Source of the DNA: Bifidobacterium dentium JCM 1195 = DSM 20436
Lineage (GTDB): Bacteria > Actinomycetota > Actinomycetes > Actinomycetales > Bifidobacteriaceae
Direction of reading: 5' to 3'
Assembly (NCBI RefSeq): GCF_001042595.1
Contig: NZ_AP012326.1
Span: 434,001 to 498,000 of the forward strand
Length of the DNA: 64,000 bases
Part shown: piece by piece, positions 31,053 to 39,626 of the stretch
How the letters are laid out: every line of letters starts with the position of its first letter
Position numbering within the stretch: position 1 is the first letter of the stretch
Notes under the pieces: model-generated
What the model saw: only the letters and a program-made list of their open reading frames with translations
Told to the model about the DNA's origin: nothing
The model's database searches: none
Translations under genes and position numbers: made by a program

Positions 31053-32321
31053 ATGGCTGGTCTTAACAAGGAAATCAATTTGCCACGCGGCGTCGCGCTG
31101 GCGGTCGGTATGGTGCTTGGCTCGGGCATGCTGGGCCTGCCCGGTATCGTGGTTGCCGCGGTCGGATCCCGGATGGCGATCGCCAGCTGGCTTGCCGTCA
31201 TCCTGGCCATGGTTCCGATGGTCGCTATTTTCAGCAGACTCGGCAGTCGCTACACTACGGCCGCCGGGCTTACCGAGTACGCTCGCATCGCTTTCGGCCC
31301 TTGGGCCGCGGATGCGACCTCCGTTCTTTTGTGGGGAACGTATGCGATTGGCATTCCGGCATTGGCATGGGTCGGCGGCGCCTACGTGTGCAGCCTGTTC
31401 GATATTGCGCAATATCCATGGGGACTCGTATGCGCGTTGATGATTCTGCTGGCGTCCACCATCGTCAATCTGCTTGGTACACGCCTGACGGCATTGATCA
31501 ATACCATCTCGCTGTGGATGATTGCGGCACTGATCTGCATATTGGTCGGCACGCATCTTGATTTGCTGGTCCTCGGCATCCGCGAGCTGCCGTCGATCAC
31601 GACCGGATTCGACCTGTCCGGCCTGATTTCCGGAGCGGGTCTGATCGTCTGGGCGTTTCTCGGCTGGGAGAACATGTCCTTCAGCGCGGAGGAGTTTCGC
31701 AACCCCAAACGCAACATTCCAATGACCTATTGGATCAGTTTCGCAGTGGTATCCGCGCTGTATTTGGCGCTGGCGTTCGTGGTCAACGGTGCTGAAATCG
31801 CCGGTACGCACATCACAGGCGCTTCCGGCCTGACCTCGCTGCTGCCCGATGATTGGAAAGCCGTGATCACGGTGCTCATCGTCATCGCCATTCTCGCCAA
31901 CGCGAACTCATGGGTTCTGGGAGCAAGCCGGCTCACCTTCTCGGCTGGGCGCAACGGACTGCTTCCCGGCATCTTTACGAAGACCAACCGCAATGGCGTG
32001 CCCGTCAATGCGCTGATCGCCATGCAGGTCATCTATACGGGCGTTATCGTCATCGCCGGGCTTCTGCATCTCAAGGCCGATAACCTGGTGGGCATCGTCA
32101 GCCAGGATTTCATCGTGCTGTACGTCGTGTCCATCATCGCATTCATCATCAGCGAGCGGAACGAAGGCGGGGTGTCAGGTGCCTCCTGGTTGATCGCATT
32201 GCTGTCGCTGGGCCTATGCGGCATTATCCTGACCGGCTTCACATGGTGGATCCTGTATCCGACGATGCTGGTGGCGGTGGGTGCCGCGGTTCATCGTCGC
32301 CGCATGCGACGGGGAAAATGA
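31053..32321 (+). CDS. APC-superfamily amino acid transporter (YjeH-like)
   Basis: About 422 residues with 11-12 hydrophobic helices. The glycine-rich first-helix signature is GVALAVGMVLGSGMLGLPGIV, and FLGWENMSFSAEEFRNPKRNIP is the conserved loop after helix 6. The pattern resembles YjeH-type amino acid exporters more than amino acid/polyamine importers, but substrate and direction cannot be fixed. The ATG at 31053 follows GAGGAG; upstream in-frame starts lack a ribosome site. It follows the MocR gene by 105 bases on the same strand and may be co-transcribed with it. It converges with the GlxA/AraC-type regulator gene. Confidence 0.88.
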   Translation: MAGLNKEINLPRGVALAVGMVLGSGMLGLPGIVVAAVGSRMAIASWLAVILAMVPMVAIFSRLGSRYTTAAGLTEYARIAFGPWAADATSVLLWGTYAIGIPALAWVGGAYVCSLFDIAQYPWGLVCALMILLASTIVNLLGTRLTALINTISLWMIAALICILVGTHLDLLVLGIRELPSITTGFDLSGLISGAGLIVWAFLGWENMSFSAEEFRNPKRNIPMTYWISFAVVSALYLALAFVVNGAEIAGTHITGASGLTSLLPDDWKAVITVLIVIAILANANSWVLGASRLTFSAGRNGLLPGIFTKTNRNGVPVNALIAMQVIYTGVIVIAGLLHLKADNLVGIVSQDFIVLYVVSIIAFIISERNEGGVSGASWLIALLSLGLCGIILTGFTWWILYPTMLVAVGAAVHRRRMRRGK

Positions 32322-32363
32322 CGATGGGCCGTCGGAAGGCTTAAGAACAAGGCGTTTTCGGGG

Positions 32364-33347
32364 CTATTGACGGAGTGTGCCGTTTGGTGGGTTTCCTGAG
32401 GAATCCGCCAAACGGCTCCGTTCGTTTCGGAGTTGGAATTGGTGGGGCGTCATGCCGAAAAGCCGGAGAAAATGACGTCTCATAAGGTCGGTATCCGAAA
32501 AACCGACGGCATGGGCAATCGAATCGATGCGCATGGTCGTGGATATGAGAAGAGACTGCGCCATAAGAAGTCGTTCGCGCAATATCCATTGATGGGGAGT
32601 GGTTCCCCATTCCTTGAATTTTCGTTCCAAGGTCCTTACGGACATTCCCAATGCCGCGGCGAGGTCGCCTGCTTTCCATGGATGCTCCGGATGCGCGAGG
32701 AACAGCATGCGTAGGTGGTCCAGATCGCTGTCGAACCGGTGTTGTGACGAAGAGGTGGCATCGGCGATCTGGATATGGCTTCCGCTGCGTTCCAGCGTCA
32801 CCGCCATCTGTTTGGATACCGATTCGGCGATCGCGTCGCCGAGTAGTTGACGGGTGATGCTGAGACATGCATCCGTTCCCGCACTGGCGCCTGCGGAGGT
32901 CCAGATGTTGTCTTGCTGTACGTACAGGACATTGTGCCTCACATTGATTGCGGGGTACTGCTCGCCGAGTTGTTCGCAGTACTGCCAGTGGGTGGTGGCG
33001 ATCCTACCGTCAAGCATGCCACAGGACGCCAGCCAGAAGGCTCCGGTGCATAGCGAGACCAATGTGGTTCCCTGGCTGTGCGCATGCTGAAGGAGCGTGA
33101 TTTCCTGCTCTCTCGCTTGGGGGACCGTGCCGATTTCGAATGAGGAAAACCCCGGAATCACCAGAATCGAGCAACAACGGCAGGCCTCATCGAATGCGCA
33201 TGTGGGTTGGGATCCGGTTATGCAACCGGATTCCATGGGCACGATGAAGACCTTGCCGTTCTCGTTCAGCGCCAAGGAAAACACTTCAAGGGCGGAGGCC
33301 ATGTCGAAAGGCCTGGTGCGTCGCCACATAAGAATTCCCACATTCAT
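32364..33347 (-). CDS. GlxA-family transcriptional regulator (DJ-1/PfpI plus AraC domains)
   Basis: 327 residues. The N-terminal half (about 1-180) is a DJ-1/PfpI-like class I glutamine amidotransferase fold. It includes the elbow cysteine in SLCTGAFWLASCGMLDGR. The C-terminal AraC-type DNA-binding domain (about 225-315) has the two helix-turn-helix motifs AAALGMSVRTLERKFKEW and AHAVGFSDTDLMRRHF. Such proteins usually act as activators responding to small nitrogenous ligands. The ligand here is unknown. The Shine-Dalgarno before 33347 is weak. Its 3' end converges on the APC transporter gene with a 42-base gap. Confidence 0.88.
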   Translation of the reverse strand: MNVGILMWRRTRPFDMASALEVFSLALNENGKVFIVPMESGCITGSQPTCAFDEACRCCSILVIPGFSSFEIGTVPQAREQEITLLQHAHSQGTTLVSLCTGAFWLASCGMLDGRIATTHWQYCEQLGEQYPAINVRHNVLYVQQDNIWTSAGASAGTDACLSITRQLLGDAIAESVSKQMAVTLERSGSHIQIADATSSSQHRFDSDLDHLRMLFLAHPEHPWKAGDLAAALGMSVRTLERKFKEWGTTPHQWILRERLLMAQSLLISTTMRIDSIAHAVGFSDTDLMRRHFLRLFGMTPHQFQLRNERSRLADSSGNPPNGTLRQ

Positions 33348-33553
33348 GGAACGAACGTTACGGTTCCGGGGTACGGCGTTGGTGCCGTTCCCTTTTCGGG
33401 TATGTAAAATCTCCGACCGGAATCGAGTCCACGCTTCGACCCGTCATTTCTGCGATCCGCATGGCGTTTGCCGCCTGTCCCGTGAATCTACGAGAATGAC
33501 AGACGGTCTGAATCGAAAGAAAACCGCGTAGGCGGCGAGTAAGAGGAACATTC

Positions 33554-35098
33554 GTGCAAAGAAGAAACAAGCCTGAGGTATTGGCTCCGGCGGGCAACCT
33601 GCGAGGACTCAAAACGGCCGTCGACTATGGTGCGGATGCCGTCTACTGCGGCGGCAAGGCGTTCGGCATGCGAAGCGCACCGAAGAATCTGAGCCTTGAG
33701 GATTTCGAAGAAGGCGCGCGCTATGCACATGAACGTGGCGTCCGCGTCTACGTGACCTTCAACGTGCTGCCGCGCAACAACGAGGTCGAGGCGATGCGCG
33801 AATATCTCGGCCAGCTGAAAGACACCGGCGTGGACGCGCTGATCGTCTCCGACATCGGCGTGATGCTCATGGCCAAACACATCGCGCCGAACCTCGAACT
33901 GCATGTGAGCACGCAGGCCGGCGTGACCAACTATCAGGCCGCGAACGCCTTTTACGAGCTGGGTGCGCGCCGAGTGGTACTGGCCCGCGAAATGGACTTG
34001 CAGGCCGTGCGCGACATCCGTGCACGCATCCCCGACGACCTCGACATCGAATGCTTCGTGCACGGTGCCATGTGCATGGCGTTTTCCGGCCGCTGCCTGT
34101 TCTCCAACTATCTGACCGGCCGCGACGGCAATCATGGCGAATGCGCGCAGCCATGCCGCTGGAAGTATTCGATCGTGGAGGAGAAACGCCCCGGCCAGTA
34201 CTTCCCGATCGAACAGACCGAAGAGGGCGCGTACCTGTTCAACTCGCAGGACATGAACATGCTCGCCCATATCGACGATCTCATCGACTCCGGCGCGACG
34301 AGCCTCAAAATCGAAGGCCGCTCCAAGAGCGCGTATTACATCGCCGCAATGACGAACGCCTACAAGACGGCAGTCAACGAATACATGGTGCAACGCGGCT
34401 TCGAGGATACGGATGGCAATATGCTGGAACCCTTCCGCGATCGCGTGATCCGCCCCTCGGATCCGGAGTACGGCAAGCCGGAAATCAACGATGCGATCAT
34501 GCGCAATGCCGACGGCGCATTCGCGGGTAAACCGGATATCGATGCCGTTCCGGTCGCCGGCACCATCACGACCGAGCCGGAAGACCTGAGCTATCACGCG
34601 CGCAGCACGCGCCGCAAGTCGAATACGGCGGCCGAAGTGCTGCCGGACGGCTGGTATCACGCCGGCGTGCGCCCGGCGGGGCACATCACGTTGCCGGACT
34701 GGCTGCTCGACGAACCTGACAAGGTGGCCCACCGCGACTATTCCACCGGATTCTACTATCCGGAACACAAGGTGCGGCAGAGCACCGACCGTTCCGCCTA
34801 CTTCCGCGCATGGCTCGTCGTCGGCGAAGTGCTCTCCTGGAGTCCGGAAGACGGCGGACGCGTGACCATCATGAGCCGCAACAAGATCGAGGCAGGCCAG
34901 AACGTCGAATTCGTGCTGCCCGGGGCCGCGCCCCTCGCCTATACCGTGCCCGCGGGAGGATTCCGCGACGCCGACGGCCACTGGGTGGAGGCCATCAACA
35001 ATCCGGCGCACGTCTTCTCCATGCCATGCCCGCAGGAAGTGCCCGTCAACGCCGCCATCCGCTCGCGTACGAAACAGCCGACGCTCAAAGCCGAATAA
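33554..35098 (+). CDS. U32 peptidase family protein (YegQ/TrhP-like)
   Basis: 514 residues. The start motif PEVLAPAGNLRGLKTAVDYGADAVYCGG and the signature ECFVHGAMCMAFSGRCLFSNYLTGRD define the U32 family. Cysteines in MCMAFSGRC and GECAQPCRW fit the cluster-binding set reported for TrhP-type enzymes. In other bacteria YegQ/TrhP supports 5-hydroxyuridine formation in tRNA; by homology that is the best guess. True peptidase activity is doubtful for the family. A C-terminal beta domain follows the barrel. Start GTG at 33554 with AGAGGA upstream. It is followed at 56 bases by the laccase-domain gene, probably in one operon. Confidence 0.88.
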   Translation: MQRRNKPEVLAPAGNLRGLKTAVDYGADAVYCGGKAFGMRSAPKNLSLEDFEEGARYAHERGVRVYVTFNVLPRNNEVEAMREYLGQLKDTGVDALIVSDIGVMLMAKHIAPNLELHVSTQAGVTNYQAANAFYELGARRVVLAREMDLQAVRDIRARIPDDLDIECFVHGAMCMAFSGRCLFSNYLTGRDGNHGECAQPCRWKYSIVEEKRPGQYFPIEQTEEGAYLFNSQDMNMLAHIDDLIDSGATSLKIEGRSKSAYYIAAMTNAYKTAVNEYMVQRGFEDTDGNMLEPFRDRVIRPSDPEYGKPEINDAIMRNADGAFAGKPDIDAVPVAGTITTEPEDLSYHARSTRRKSNTAAEVLPDGWYHAGVRPAGHITLPDWLLDEPDKVAHRDYSTGFYYPEHKVRQSTDRSAYFRAWLVVGEVLSWSPEDGGRVTIMSRNKIEAGQNVEFVLPGAAPLAYTVPAGGFRDADGHWVEAINNPAHVFSMPCPQEVPVNAAIRSRTKQPTLKAE

Positions 35099-35154
35099 TC
35101 GGCCGAAAAAAACGGTAGTAAGCCCAGCAATCGCAAGTAATCAAGGAATGTGAC

Positions 35155-36171
35155 ATGAGCAACGAACAGTACGATGACGCGATCCTCAATTCCAACGCCA
35201 TCGACCCCACCGACAAAGACGGCAACCCGATTCCGGTGACCATCCCGATCATGCTGGCCCCCGGCATCACGGTGGTCTATACCACGCGACTCGGCGGTGC
35301 CAGCGAAGGTGACTTCGCGCACTTCAACCTCGGCGGCAAAACCGGAGACAACCCGGAACACGTACTCGCCAACCGCATGGCGCTCGCCGCCACGCTCGGC
35401 GCGAAGATCAGCCTCGTCAGCCAAGTGCATTCCGGCAACGCGGTGGACGTGGACGAGGCGTTCGTGCTGAACCGTCCGTTCGGATTCGACGTGTCCGGTA
35501 CCAAGGCCGACACCGCGCGAACCGTTGACGACACCGCAGGGGAACCGGCCGTAATCGAAGCCGACGGCCAAGTGACCTCCCAAAAGAACGTGGCGCTCGG
35601 CATGTTCGCCGCCGACTGCCTGCCGGTACTCATGGCCGACCCCGAGGCCGGCGTGATCGGCGCCGCGCACTGCGGCCGCCGCGGCCTGCAGCAAGGCGTG
35701 ATCGGCGCCACCATCGGCGCAATGGCCGCCAAAGGCGCAAAGCCGGAACGCATCGTCGCCACGCTCGGCCCCTGCATCTGCGGCGACTGCTACGAAGTGG
35801 GCGGCGACATCGCCGACGAATTCGACGCACAGTTCCCGGGAACGTTCACGCTGAGCCGTTTCGGGCAGCCGGGCATCGACATCGCCGCAGCCGCCCTGCA
35901 GGAGCTTGCCAAGGCGGGCGTGCCGGCCGACAACATCGTCTCCTCCCGCCCGCGCGTCAATGCGGCCACCCAATATCTGAGCGAAGACGAGGAACTCGCC
36001 ATGCTCTGCCAGAGCGACGGCGAAGGAGAACCGCAACTGTCGGAACGCTTCAGGAACATCCGCCGCAGCCTGTGCACGCTCGAGAATCCGCTATGGTTCT
36101 CGCATCGCCGTGCCGCGCTCGCCGGCAAACGGCACGAAGGGCGCATGCTGGCGCTGATCGTACGCGAATAG
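35155..36171 (+). CDS. pgeF: Laccase-domain protein, PgeF/YfiH family
   Basis: 338 residues. The family is described as a purine nucleoside phosphorylase/adenosine deaminase or as an editing factor for peptidoglycan precursors. Metal-ligand and active-site residues are in place: His in SQVHSGNAVDVDE, Cys in FAADCLPVLM, and His/Arg in GAAHCGRRGLQQG (more often HAGWRG). The middle has a charged insertion around residues 105-140 that I do not see in short family members. ATG at 35155 follows AAGGAA. It lies between the U32 gene and the cytidylyltransferase gene on the same strand. Confidence 0.85.
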   Translation: MSNEQYDDAILNSNAIDPTDKDGNPIPVTIPIMLAPGITVVYTTRLGGASEGDFAHFNLGGKTGDNPEHVLANRMALAATLGAKISLVSQVHSGNAVDVDEAFVLNRPFGFDVSGTKADTARTVDDTAGEPAVIEADGQVTSQKNVALGMFAADCLPVLMADPEAGVIGAAHCGRRGLQQGVIGATIGAMAAKGAKPERIVATLGPCICGDCYEVGGDIADEFDAQFPGTFTLSRFGQPGIDIAAAALQELAKAGVPADNIVSSRPRVNAATQYLSEDEELAMLCQSDGEGEPQLSERFRNIRRSLCTLENPLWFSHRRAALAGKRHEGRMLALIVRE

Positions 36172-36225
36172 TCGTCGCCGCTGTTGCGGATTGCGTGCAG
36201 AAGATGAATGGAGGGCGTTGCGGCA

Positions 36226-37104
36226 ATGCCCCTTGGTTTTACGGTGGAATCTATGACAGAGAGAGAACAGAGGCAGGCGCAGTCCGCGCCCGTAGTGGCC
36301 GTGGTATTGGCCGCTGGATTCGGCACCCGTTTCGATGAAAGCAACCCCAAGCAGCTCGTATCGGTGGGTGGCAAGCCGATCGTATGCTGGAGCATCGAGG
36401 CCTTCGAGAACAATCCACGGGTTTCCGACATCATCGTCGTGGTGAATGCGCGGGTGAACGACATGGTCAACGCGCTGATCGACGAGAACGGCTACGGCAA
36501 GGTGAGGGCCATCGTCCCCGGTGGCGAGGAACGTGTGGACAGTACGCTGGCGGCGTTGGATCTGCTGAAGCAGGCCGGAATTCCGGCAGATGCGAAGATC
36601 CTGATCCATGATTCCGTACGTCCGTTCGTGGCCCAGCCATCCATCGACGGCTGCATCGACGCGCTTGACCGATTCGAGGCGGCCACCGTGGCCTTCGCCT
36701 CCACTGACACCGTGCTGCTGACCGAAGATCTCGGCGACCGCAAGGTGGTGCGCGCCGTGCCCGACAGGCCGGATACCTTCCGTGCGCAGACCCCGCAGGC
36801 CTTCCGCTTCGACACCATCAACAAGGCGTACGAACTGGCCGCGGCCGACCCCGGCTTCCATCCGACCGACGACACCCGAGTGGTCGTGGACTATCTGCCC
36901 GATACGCCGGTCGCCATCGTGGAAGGGTCCGAAACGAACCTCAAGATCACCACGCAGGCCGATATGCCGATTGCCGAAGGCATTGCGGCCAAGCTGACCG
37001 GACGCCCCGCAGCCATTGCGGGCGACGATACGGCCAAACAGGAGGCCAAGGCACGCATGCGTGCCGTGCTCGCCGAAGCCGCGGCCGAAATGCACCGTCA
37101 CTGA
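36226..37104 (+). CDS. ispD: IspD/TarI-family cytidylyltransferase
   Basis: About 292 residues. The nucleotide-binding loop VVLAAGFGTRFDESNPKQL, the GGEERVDSTLAAL segment and VEGSETNLKITTQADM identify the IspD/TarI family. IspD joins CTP with 2-C-methyl-D-erythritol 4-phosphate in the isoprenoid MEP pathway. The motif here is HDSVRPF, whereas most IspD have HDAARP and ribitol-phosphate enzymes (TarI) have HDSVRP, so a teichoic-type role is a real alternative. A lysine/alanine-rich extension of about 30 residues closes the protein. Three starts are possible (36208, 36226, 36253); 36226 is preferred because GGAGGG sits 10 bases upstream. Confidence 0.82.
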   Translation: MPLGFTVESMTEREQRQAQSAPVVAVVLAAGFGTRFDESNPKQLVSVGGKPIVCWSIEAFENNPRVSDIIVVVNARVNDMVNALIDENGYGKVRAIVPGGEERVDSTLAALDLLKQAGIPADAKILIHDSVRPFVAQPSIDGCIDALDRFEAATVAFASTDTVLLTEDLGDRKVVRAVPDRPDTFRAQTPQAFRFDTINKAYELAAADPGFHPTDDTRVVVDYLPDTPVAIVEGSETNLKITTQADMPIAEGIAAKLTGRPAAIAGDDTAKQEAKARMRAVLAEAAAEMHRH

Positions 37105-37161
37105 GGGCTCCGGCCGTAGGCGAACAACACCGCACATCCGGAACACGTACACTTGAATACC

Positions 37162-37851
37162 ATGCAGCAGATCAATATCGTCATCTCCGGTTTCGACCCG
37201 TACGAAGGCGTCGACGTGAACCCCGCCATGCTGGTGCCGCAGGCGCTTGCGGAACGGTGGCGGGATCCGTCCGCGGACGAGGCTGGCTGCGACGATCTCC
37301 TGCAGGACGTCGACGTGGCCATTTCGACCGTCGTGCTGCCGGTCAGTTTCGCCAATGCATGGCCCGCATTGCTGGACACCATCGAGAAGGCGCAGCCGGA
37401 CATCATCATCGCAACCGGCCTGAAACGTTCGTCCCGGGGCATTCTGCTGGAACGTTGCGCCACGAATCTTATGGATGCGGCCAAGCCCGACGCCGACAAT
37501 GTGATCCCGAGCCGCAGGCCGATCAATTCGGAAGGTCCGGCCGCCTACTGGACGCGCCTGCCGCTGCGGTCGATCCTCAAGGATTTCGCCAAACATGAGA
37601 TTCCCGCGACCCTGAGCTCTGATGCCGGCACCTTCGTGTGCAACTCGCTGTTCTATCATCTGCTGGATTGGTCGGCACGGCAGGACAGGCGCATTCTGTC
37701 GGGCTTCGTCAGCCTGCCGATCGTCAACGAGCAGCCGCATCCGCAGCATGGGCTGTCGCTCGCCCAGCAGATCGCCGCCGGTCGCGACGTGATTCGCGAA
37801 ACCGTACGGTACCATCTGCAACCCTCATCCGGCGACATTCTGTTGGGATGA
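37162..37851 (+). CDS. pcp: Pyrrolidone carboxyl peptidase homologue lacking the catalytic His
   Basis: 229 residues of peptidase family C15, which removes N-terminal pyroglutamate from peptides. The N-terminal ISGFDPYEGVDVNPA and the active-site Glu (about residue 97, GILLERCATN) are present. The nucleophile Cys (about 160, DAGTFVCNSLFY) is also present. In the usual G-F-(I/V)-H-(V/I)-P motif the catalytic His is replaced by Ser 184 (GFVSLPIVNEQ, codon 37711-37713). Either the protein is inactive or a nearby His (PHPQH, ten residues on) substitutes. The start at 37162 is the first ATG; no clear Shine-Dalgarno. Confidence 0.82.
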   Translation: MQQINIVISGFDPYEGVDVNPAMLVPQALAERWRDPSADEAGCDDLLQDVDVAISTVVLPVSFANAWPALLDTIEKAQPDIIIATGLKRSSRGILLERCATNLMDAAKPDADNVIPSRRPINSEGPAAYWTRLPLRSILKDFAKHEIPATLSSDAGTFVCNSLFYHLLDWSARQDRRILSGFVSLPIVNEQPHPQHGLSLAQQIAAGRDVIRETVRYHLQPSSGDILLG

Positions 37852-37995
37852 CATGGACGATTTCTGGGAGATTCCTGTTCTCTGTGTGAGAATTATGCGA
37901 CTGCCGTGAGTTTCGTGTTCCGGGTGCGCTAAAGTGCAAACGGACAGGGCTCGGAAGGTGAGCGTCAAAGAGGGAATTCGCGAAAGGAAAGCACC

Positions 37996-39480
37996 ATGGT
38001 GGACCAGTTCCCAATCGTGTTGAGGGGGTACGACAAAGATAGGGTCGACGAGGCGTTCGCCGCCGCTCAGGAGACGGTGAACCGTCTTCGCGAGCAGGTG
38101 CAGGCCGATGACCAGACCATTCTGCAGCTTCAGGCGCAGCTGCAGGAGGAGAAGAATCGCAAGGCCAATCCGAATTCGTTCGCATCGCTGGGTGCCAACG
38201 CGCAGCAGATGCTGAGCTCCGCCGAGCAGACGAGCGCCGAACTGCTTGAACGCGCCAAGAAAGACGCCGCAGCGGCCCGTGCCACCGTGCAGTTGCAGGC
38301 CGAAACCCTGTTGAACAACGCCAAGATCGATTCCAAGCGCATCATGGACGATGCCAATGCGAAGGCGACCGCCGCACTCGCCAAGGCCAAGGCCGACGCC
38401 GAATCCATCACCACCAACGCGCAGCGTAACGCCGACCGTCTACGCAGCGAAGCGCAGAAGACCGTAACGGCACAGCGTCAGACCGTTGATCTGGAGCTGA
38501 CGAATTCCCGCGAGGAGCATGATAAGCGTCTGGCCTCCGAACGTGCTTCCCAGCAGCGTGAGATTTCCGATATGCGCGCGGAAGCCACCGAGCAGATCGC
38601 CGCACAGCGCAAAAGCGCCAATGAGGAGATCGCCCGACTCAAAAGCGAGACCAACGATCAGATCGAGGCCGCGCTGGCCGATGCCAACAAGAAGCTCGCC
38701 GATGTGCGCGAGCAGGTTTCCAAGATGATGACCGATGCGCAGCGTCGTGCGGCGGAAATCACGGACACCGCCAAGGCCAAGGCGCAGGAGATCACCGATG
38801 AGGCCGAAGTGCACCGCACCAAGACCATGAGCCAGGTGAACGCCGAGGTCGAGCAGATTCGCGCCGACATCTCCGCCCAGCAGGATGAGGCCACCAAGAA
38901 GGTCAATGAGCTGCTGGCCGATCTGGCCGAACGTCGTGAAGCCGCCAAGCAGCAGGCCGATGAGCTGATCGCCGAGGCGAAGAATACCCGCGAAGAGGCC
39001 GATACGTACGCTTCCGACAGGCGGAACACGGCCGATGCCCAGGCCGCAAGCATCGTCAAGCAGGCTACCGAGGACGCCGACGAACAGATCAACGAACGCC
39101 GTGAAGCGGCCAAGGCCGAGCTCGACGGCGTGCAGAAGCGCATCGCCGACCTGCAGACCCGCGAAGCGCAGATCACGCAGCGTGTGAGCGAACTGCGTGC
39201 CATGTTCGCCAACGCCTTCTCCGGATTCGGCGCATCCAACCTGTCCGTGGTCAACGCCGTGGACGGTGAGGGCGCTGACGACAATCCGGAGGAACCGGCC
39301 GCGACGTTCGATGAGGACGTCGCCGATGAGGCGCAGCAGGGCGACGAAGTCACGCAATCCGCCGAGTCCGTGGAATCCGCTGAATCTGAGGTATCTGCCG
39401 AAACTGTGGCATCTGCCGAATCCGTGGAATCCGCTGAGCACGCGGATGGTGAGACCGACGAGGAGCATGACGAGCGGTAA
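37996..39480 (+). CDS. DivIVA-like long coiled-coil protein
   Basis: 494 residues. The N-terminal VDQFPIVLRGYDKDRVDEAFAAA resembles the DivIVA/Wag31 lipid-binding domain (hydrophobic tip, then YDkdqVD). Residues about 30-410 are continuous alanine/glutamate/lysine-rich heptad repeats with no proline, a very long coiled coil. The tail (about 420-494) is acidic and repeats SAESVESAES-type motifs. In actinobacteria such proteins mark curved membrane, poles and septum and recruit cell-wall machinery. This one is longer than classical Wag31, so it is probably a paralogue. AAAGGAAA precedes the ATG. It is monocistronic, with a terminator after it. Confidence 0.85.
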   Translation: MVDQFPIVLRGYDKDRVDEAFAAAQETVNRLREQVQADDQTILQLQAQLQEEKNRKANPNSFASLGANAQQMLSSAEQTSAELLERAKKDAAAARATVQLQAETLLNNAKIDSKRIMDDANAKATAALAKAKADAESITTNAQRNADRLRSEAQKTVTAQRQTVDLELTNSREEHDKRLASERASQQREISDMRAEATEQIAAQRKSANEEIARLKSETNDQIEAALADANKKLADVREQVSKMMTDAQRRAAEITDTAKAKAQEITDEAEVHRTKTMSQVNAEVEQIRADISAQQDEATKKVNELLADLAERREAAKQQADELIAEAKNTREEADTYASDRRNTADAQAASIVKQATEDADEQINERREAAKAELDGVQKRIADLQTREAQITQRVSELRAMFANAFSGFGASNLSVVNAVDGEGADDNPEEPAATFDEDVADEAQQGDEVTQSAESVESAESEVSAETVASAESVESAEHADGETDEEHDER

Positions 39481-39528
39481 TCGCTCGACGGCATCGAATC
39501 ATCGACTAGACTCGATGGCGATGAAGGT

Positions 39529-39562
39529 ACGGCACCTGTTCATGACGGCAGGTGCCGTTTAT
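39529..39562 (+). terminator. Intrinsic terminator after the coiled-coil gene
   Basis: ACGGCACCTG and CAGGTGCCGT are perfect 10-base arms with a 10-base loop, followed by a short T-run. Confidence 0.75.
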
Positions 39563-39626
39563 TCGTGGCATCGTCATGGAAATGGGAATCGGCACGGAGC
39601 CGATAACGATATGACTAAGGAGCATG

